This document shows, in pieces, positions 58,023 to 64,000 of a stretch of DNA of 64,000 bases; position 1 is the first letter of the stretch, and each line of letters begins with the position of its first letter. The stretch is from Oncomelania hupensis (Eukaryota > Mollusca > Gastropoda > Littorinimorpha > Pomatiopsidae). A program made the translations under genes and the position numbers. The notes beneath the pieces were generated by a model. It was not told where the DNA came from and searched no databases. It saw only the letters and a list, made by a program, of their open reading frames with translations. The stretch is from assembly GCA_036898135.1 (NCBI GenBank), contig CM072523.1:38266451-38330450 (forward strand). The letters are read 5' to 3'.

Positions 58023-58163
58023 GAAAGTACCACTGAGATCACCAAAGTTGGAAGATTGCTTGCCAAAATTGAAAGTGGAGAAACCCCAGATTGTTCTGTG
58101 TTTGAAGATGACAATCTTGCTAAATCAACCCCACCCACACAGCAGGCATCAAGACAAGATGGT
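58022..58163 (+). pseudogene. Continuation of the tyrosine-recombinase-like gene
   Basis: ESTTEITKVGRLLAKIESGE then TPDCSVFEDDNLAKSTPP, ending CAAGATG|GTAAAT. In relatives of this family the YYRL motif is followed directly by ES/TxxLAKVxKLL, so this piece looks like the next segment of 54596-54864. The 3-kb element and a microsatellite now separate the two. Confidence 0.5.
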
Positions 58164-59398
58164 AAATTCTGTGTCTGTGTCACATAAGAAAATGTTTGGG
58201 AGAGCCAGTTGTCCTTTGTTGCAGAAGATGCAGTATTGCTTCTAGTCAAGGACGTATTTTCTTTTCCCAGTCCCAGCTTTGGCATGTTCAACTGCACACA
58301 CACACAAAACCCATGTATTTGACCCAAAGTGTCATTAATACTCCACCCGCCTTTTAGGATTCGATTACGAACCTCGGCAATATGAAAAAACGACAGAATT
58401 TGAGACAATATACATGTAAGCAGTAGAGTCTTGAAAAGGAACATTGAAAGAGAATGTAGTGAGGCTACTCACTGGTAAGAATATTTTCATAAAAGAGATC
58501 ATTTTGTTGATCATTATGCTATGCAGAGGGATCAGGGGCAATTTAGTTTAAAGTTCACAATGTTTTGTGGTTTCAAATTCTAGCACACACACGCATAAAT
58601 CCTAAAACCTAGGGAATTAGAAGGGGCCAGCAATTATTTATTTTAAACATATATATTCAATATTGTAAAGCAAAATGTTCTGTTTAAATCAGGAGGTTAA
58701 AGATTGCTATTTAACTAACACATTTATATAATAAAATAAGTTATGTGTACATAACATCTGAGAAACAAAGACATGTGTAACAAAAAGCAGTCAGTTCCAG
58801 TTTTTATTTAAAGAAAAGTTCAGGTTAATATGTCTTGGAAATTGGTTCATATAGGTGTGTTGCACGATGTCTTGCACAGAACGGGGGCAATAGTCAACAC
58901 AAACTGCAGACCCAACAATACAGAAGACTCGGACGGCTTAACTTCATACAACAAACTCGCTCTATTGTGATATTCTGTTTGTTTAACCATGGCCAACGGC
59001 ACTTAGTTTTGACACTAGCATCGACCACTGAAACTGATTCACCTTCTTTTAACCGTGGCATTAAGTTGAAAACTATTTTCAGATCGGTGGTTCAAACATA
59101 GATACTCTTTGGACAGATTAAAATGGCGCTTTAACATTTGTAAAAACATACTTTACTGTACTGTTGTAAAGATCACTTTTAACTGAGCACAGGCGCCTCA
59201 ATGAGTACTCAATAGTTTAGCAGACAAACATCTACAAAATCCAGGATCGTCAGAATTTTGAAAAAACTTATGTTCTTTCTCAAGCAAAAATGTACGAATT
59301 GTTTCAGTTGCCATTTTGGGAAAGATTGATCCATGTTCTTGCTCTTGACAAGAGAAAAACAGTGCTGATTTTTTTCAATAACCGATGTGATGACTTAC
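58164..59398. other. No gene seen
   Basis: A/T-rich sequence without supported exons. The 141-aa minus-strand frame at 58019-58444 is composition-driven. Confidence 0.4.
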
Positions 59399-59455
59399 CA
59401 GAATCAATTTGCTCTCCAACACTGGTCCATCCAGAGCTTGATTTATTGTCATCAT
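59399..59455 (-). CDS. Candidate 57-base phase-1 exon
   Basis: TTTCTTTGGTAG|AT... TCTG|GTAAGTC gives good splice borders on the minus strand. It encodes DDNKSSSGWTSVGEQIDSG. Length divisible by three and one base carried in and out, as with the LAMP upstream exons. May belong to LAMP or to another minus-strand gene. Confidence 0.35.
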
Positions 59456-59789
59456 CTACCAAAGAAACCAAAGAGCAAATGTAAAACAAACAACATTACT
59501 CCACTCAATTTTTAGAATACACATTTTGATTTTCAGAATTGCAGACGTCGGAATGTTTTGTTAGTATGATAGTATCAGGATGTCTTAAGCTTTTTTCCTT
59601 TTACCGAATTTCAGATAAATTTGTTTGCCAAGTTCATAAAAGGGGCTACATTTAAAGCATTTAGATGGAAATGAGAAGACAATTTTGAAACAAAACATTT
59701 TTGTTTTGTTTTGTGGCTTATAACATCATAAATCAAAACGAATACAGAAACAGTGCGGTTTCAAAGCACATTAATATTAAGCGTTGTAA

Positions 59790-61275
59790 TATATCCTATC
59801 CTATCCCGTAACTAGGAGGTCGTAGGGGCACCACAGATGATCGTTTAACCAGCGTAATCCATCTTTCCCAGTCCTCAGGAACCCTGATTGTTTCGCTCAG
59901 TGTCAAACCAGTACATTCTCGAATGTTGTCCTCCCACCTCTTTTTCGGTCTCCCTCTTCTTCTACCTCCTTGCACTGTGCCTTGCAGGATGGTCTTTGCA
60001 AGACCTAATGATCTGGTGACGTGGCCATACCATCGAAGTTTCCGTTTTTGTCACCATTGTGAGCAGGTCATCATGTTGTCCAATGGCTTGTGTGATGGTC
60101 TGTCGGACTTCGTCGTTGGTTATGTGCTGGGTATAGGAAATGCCCAGAAGTCTTCTGTAGCACCTCATCTCACTGCTTTGTATTCTTCGTTGTAGATCTG
60201 CTGTGAGGGTCCATATTTCGCAAGCGTATAGGAAGATGGAGATGACAACAGAGCGCAGCAGTCTTACCTTGGAATGTAGACTGATGGTCCTGTCTTTCCA
60301 AATGGGCTTCAACCTCGCCAGGGCAGCAGTTGTTTGTGCGATCCTGGAGAGGACTTCCTCTCGGGATCCAATGTCTGATACAATGGCTCCTAAATAGTTG
60401 AAGCTATGCACTGTGTTGAGGGATTGGTCTTGGACTTTGATGTCTGTGTTGATGCCATTGGTGTTGTTGGTCATCATTTTGGTCTTCTCTGCTTCCATTC
60501 CATAGGCTCTGGAGGGGGTGTCAAGCCTCTGTACCAGCTGTTCAAGATCTTGTTCCTCTTCAGCTAATCCATCAATGTCATCCGCAAAACGAAGGTTGGA
60601 GATTGCTCTTCCCCCTATGCTGACTGTGCCTTCGTGATCTGCAAGGGCATTTGAAATGATGCGCTCTAGGAAGATGCTGAAAAGTGTTGGAGAGAGTAGG
60701 CATCCCTGACGCACACCGATGGTTGTTCTGAACCAGTTTCCGATGGCGCTGTTGTAGAGGGCTGCACTGCTAGCCTTGTCATACGGGCGTTTGATGACTT
60801 CAATAATTTTAGGGCTGATGTTGTACACTCTCATTGTTGCCCACAAAGCTGCATGCGATGATGCCAGACTCGGTCAAACGCCTTTTTGAAGTCTACAAAC
60901 ACATGGTATATAATGTTGTTGGTGCTGTAGGTATTTCTCACAGATTACTCTGAGGTTGAAAATCTGTTCAGTGGTACTTCGCCCTGCCCTGAACCTGCTT
61001 GTTCTTCAGCTATGATTTGTTCAGCTTGGGGTTTCAACCTGTTGAGTATTATTTTCAGGAGGACCTTGCTGGGATGGCTGATTAGGCTGAAGGTACATGC
61101 TAGACTTGCTTTGGATCGTGGAGACCTTGGGCTGTTTAACACTTGTCAGCCGCTTTAGAGTCTTGTAAGCCTTCTTGCTGTTGTATTTGTTAAGATTGTT
61201 CTCTATTTCCTGGCATTGATCTTCTATCCAGTCCTCCTTTGCTGTGCGCATGCCTTTTCGAATGTCATTGTTGAT
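59790..61275 (-). mobile_element. LINE copy, 5'-truncated and internally deleted
   Basis: Minus-strand reading runs from KINNDIRKGMRTAKEDWIED through VKQPKVSTIQSKSS, then jumps to LISHPSKVLLKIILNRLK (about 390 bases missing). It continues through IGVRQGCLLSPTLFSIFLER and LRFADDIDGL to the GGATAGG tail at 59790. Frameshifts near 60480, 60850 and 60950 make it a pseudogene. Confidence 0.9.
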
Positions 61276-61416
61276 TTTTGTAAAGAGTAAAACATTACCT
61301 CCAGTTCTGTGCAGTTACCTTTGTTTTAGTTAATCGAAAATAAATGTACATGGAGAGAAAAAAGTATAAGTGTCAGTTAAAGTACATATACATTAAAGAA
61401 AATTTGACCTCCTTAC

Positions 61417-61526
61417 CAACTGAAGATAGAGCAGAGCTAGGGGAAAGAGATGATGATGCTGCCTCATGTACAGTCCCCCTTCATGTGATGTTTCCAACAC
61501 TGTTGCGACTTTCTCCTTAGGACTCG
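61417..61526 (-). pseudogene. Duplicated exon-like segment, frame-shifted
   Basis: TTTTAACAG|CGAGTCC ... CAGTTG|GTAAGG. Reads SPKEKVATVLETSHEG, then needs a frame shift to give AASSSLSPSSALSSVG. It is 110 bases and related to 62651-62749 at its start, so it looks like a decayed cassette exon. Confidence 0.35.
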
Positions 61527-61805
61527 CTGTTAAAACAATTTACACAGTACATCAGAAAAGAAAAAAAAAACAAAAACTTACAAGACTGACAAGTGATTTA
61601 CATTAAAATTTAAATCTGTTTGCCTCCCATCTAGATGTACGGTAGACTTGCTGTTTTCAAATAACGAGAACTATTATAAAAAAATAAATTAATTAATTAA
61701 ATTTAAAAAAATAAATAATAAATTAAAAAAAAAATAATTTAAAAAAAATAATAATTATAATAATAATAATAAATATAATAATAACTGAATATTTTTTCGA
61801 GCCTA

Positions 61806-62010
61806 CAGCCCTGAAAATGAAAAAAAGGTCCCACTAGCCTTTGGCTAGTAACTTAAAAATTTTACTAGCCAAACTAAAAATTTTACTAGCCAAACTAAAA
61901 AAAAGTTCATTTTAGCGCACTCGCATTTGGCGACTAAAGTTTTTTTTTTAGTCGCCAATTTTTTTTTTCACTAGCCATGGCGACTAAATTAGTCGCCATT
62001 TTCAGGCCTG
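61806..62010. mobile_element. Short MITE with 5-bp TSD
   Basis: CAGCCCTGAAAATG at the left and the inverted CATTTTCAGGCCTG at the right, flanked by GCCTA (61801-61805, 62011-62015). The interior is palindrome-rich: ACTAGCC repeats and GGCGACTAA/TTAGTCGCC pairs. Confidence 0.7.
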
Positions 62011-62650
62011 GCCTACCCAAAGACCGGTTACAAGAAAAACAAACATTTTCAATTTAAAACCAGTCAGAAGAATCCATACACACATACTGGAAACACATCA
62101 CCCTTCCCCTCTCCTCCTCCCCCCTCCACCCCCCCCCCCCCCCAAAAAAAAAAAAAAGTTACCTGTTTTTAACTAGTCAAAATTATTATTAATTATTACA
62201 ACAATTGAAAAACAAATCGATGAGCCTGCTATCTGATCAGAAACTGTAACATAAAATACTCTTTGAAAAAACAAACAGATTTTCAACTGCCTTTTTTTAA
62301 ATGTTGGAAGTGTAGCATACTGTATAACATATAAGGAATTCCATGACTGAGGATCAGAGCAGAAGAAGCTTCTTGCTCCGTTAATGCGCTGAACTTTGAC
62401 TATACTACAACAGCCAGCTTATGTTTCATTTGACTTACTGTTATTGCATTAACATTATGTACACTATTATAACAGGTGTTTGTAAAAGTCTGAAAATAAT
62501 TTACTGATGATCAAACTCAGGTCCAATTGACAACACTAAAAAGTGTACACTAAATCTGAAGATGTTAAAAGTTACTAAAATGTTAAAAACGTTATGCAAC
62601 TTAAAAAAATTATGGAATAACTTTAGGACGACATGTACGTTCTTCTTTAC

Positions 62651-62749
62651 CAGTTTGAGATGGGGCAGTGGAAACAGACCGATGCGCTGCTTTTTTGCGG
62701 GCTAACGGTGATGTTTCCAGCTAGGCTGCTACTTTATCCTCGGAACTCG
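62651..62749 (-). pseudogene. Duplicated exon-like segment with an in-frame stop
   Basis: TTTAAACAG|CGAGTTCC ... CAAACTG|GTAAAG, 99 bases, phase 1. Reads SSEDKVAA, a TAG, then LETSPLARKKAAHRSVSTAP. Related at its start to 61417-61526. Confidence 0.35.
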
Positions 62750-64000
62750 CTGTTTAAACATAAGAAAATAAACAACCAGATATACGTCTATAATGACTTC
62801 AACGATTTAAAAATATATTGAGAGAAATTAGATACAACAGCCAGTCAACAAATCTCAAATTTGAGCATTCAATGCCCAGCCAGATTAGACATTTAGATCT
62901 AAAAAAAAAAGTAATATTTCTTTTCTGATTTAACCCTCACAATGCCAAGGTCGACAATTGTTGACAGCCTGTAGTGTATTTTCCATGCAAAACTTTATGT
63001 TGATACAGCAGACAAGAGGATCGACATGTACAGACAGGATGTCGACACTGCTTTAGACAATGCGTTATACGATTATGGAATTCTAATTGGGGCAATATTT
63101 ACCATAGTAACATTACAATATTAATATTTAATACGCATTTCCCAAAAATTAATGGCAAATTGTAACAAGTCAATTTTTACTATAACTTCATATTTTACAA
63201 AACTGAAGTGCAACTACAACGCAAGAATGGCTACATAGTATATAATGCATTCCTGCACGTTCACGTTCACGTTTGTTAGATTAACGTCCCCGGACACATT
63301 AGCGCATAGGGGACTTGGTTGAAGAATGGCCGTTGTTATAAGAAGTCAATAAGCAGTAGAATGGCACGTGTAAAAGGAGCGGTGCTACAACTGTAAGATA
63401 CACAACGCCACCACACACCACACGCAACATGGGGATCACCAATCTCGCCTCTGCCTGCACCTTCTTTCACACTCTCATTCACTGCAAATATAACAAACCA
63501 TACTTACAACGCTTCTGTACTCCAAACATACCTGTCTAACCTAACTACTGTCTTTGTCCACCGTCAGTGTCCACAGTCCAGTCACTGTCTTCGTGCTCTC
63601 TGGGGAGAAGGTAAACCAACAGACACACACAAACGTCACACAGCACGTCACATCACAGACAAGACGTCATTTCCTAAACACAGCGCGTGCTCTCTTTCTG
63701 ATTCACCCTTACATTCTTCCCCCTTTCGACGAAAAGGCACCCCTTCTCGCCGAAATGAGGCTCAATTGCAACAAAGAACTCGCATACCCTAAACACTGAA
63801 CAGTATAAACACTGAACAGCATAAAAATTAAACTCTATAACGTAACTATCAAATATTCTGCCCCCTATCTCCATTCCTATCCCCTTCCCCTTAACTCCAC
63901 ATCTTGAATCCGCACCCCAAACCCCACATGAATATCCTTTATTCTGGAAAAGAAAACCGAACAAACAAAACATATAAACCATCTCCATTCAATATATCAA
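62750..64000. other. No gene seen
   Basis: 63279-63311 carries the dispersed phrase ATTAACGTCCCCGGACACAT. The rest is low-information sequence with no supported exon; the window ends here. Confidence 0.4.

Noticed and set aside
58019..58444. 141-aa minus-strand ORF with a hydrophobic start
   Set aside because: It runs antisense through the recombinase-like segment and low-complexity DNA; no splice or homology support.

Overview
This is a eukaryotic genomic window, most likely from a marine mollusc and probably a gastropod (inference). It has split genes with GT-AG introns, sparse coding sequence, many long microsatellites, a short internal TTAGGG block, and dense retroposons and MITE-like elements. 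No bacterial operons, CRISPR arrays, rRNA genes or intact tRNA genes were seen.

Three host genes can be read with confidence. (1) Positions 5104-8644, minus strand: a three-exon C2H2 zinc-finger protein of about 981 residues, with probable 5' UTR sequence out to about 10.6 kb. (2) Positions 21376-21675, minus: a complete roadblock-type dynein light chain (DYNLRB) in one coding exon, with a probable 5' UTR intron. (3) Positions 31714-44104, minus: seven exons of a LAMP-family lysosomal membrane glycoprotein, with two luminal LAMP domains, a proline hinge, a transmembrane helix and a GYETV tail. Its signal-peptide exon was not found. Phase-1 Ser/Thr-rich exon candidates at 44.5, 59.4, 61.5 and 62.7 kb may be part of its 5' end. 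A two-exon 94-residue candidate gene lies at 11805-12653 on the plus strand.

Most of the rest is transposon-derived. One LINE family occurs six times: a 5'-truncated copy with an 11-bp target duplication (16232-18396), a head-to-head inverted pair (46501-47972), an A-to-G hypermutated copy nested in another repeat (49207-50724), and fragments at 56.8 and 59.8-61.3 kb. An unclassified ~580-bp retroposon ('family A') has about eleven copies or fragments, several with 11-12-bp target duplications. A tRNA-derived SINE (three copies), a ~800-bp repeat rich in TGACCTTGACCTT motifs, mariner-like, piggyBac-like and other TIR elements, and a 20-unit minisatellite fill introns and intergenic DNA.

The right end (53-64 kb) is a stack of nested insertions. 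A ~3-kb element with 36-bp inverted repeats sits between two pieces of a decayed tyrosine-recombinase-like gene, and itself carries a family A copy and a LINE fragment. The most striking observation is the LINE copy at 49207-50724. Its sense strand differs from the sister copy almost only by A-to-G, while its last ~130 bases and the repeat it landed in are unaffected. This is what ADAR-type hyperediting of the RNA before reverse transcription would leave in DNA.
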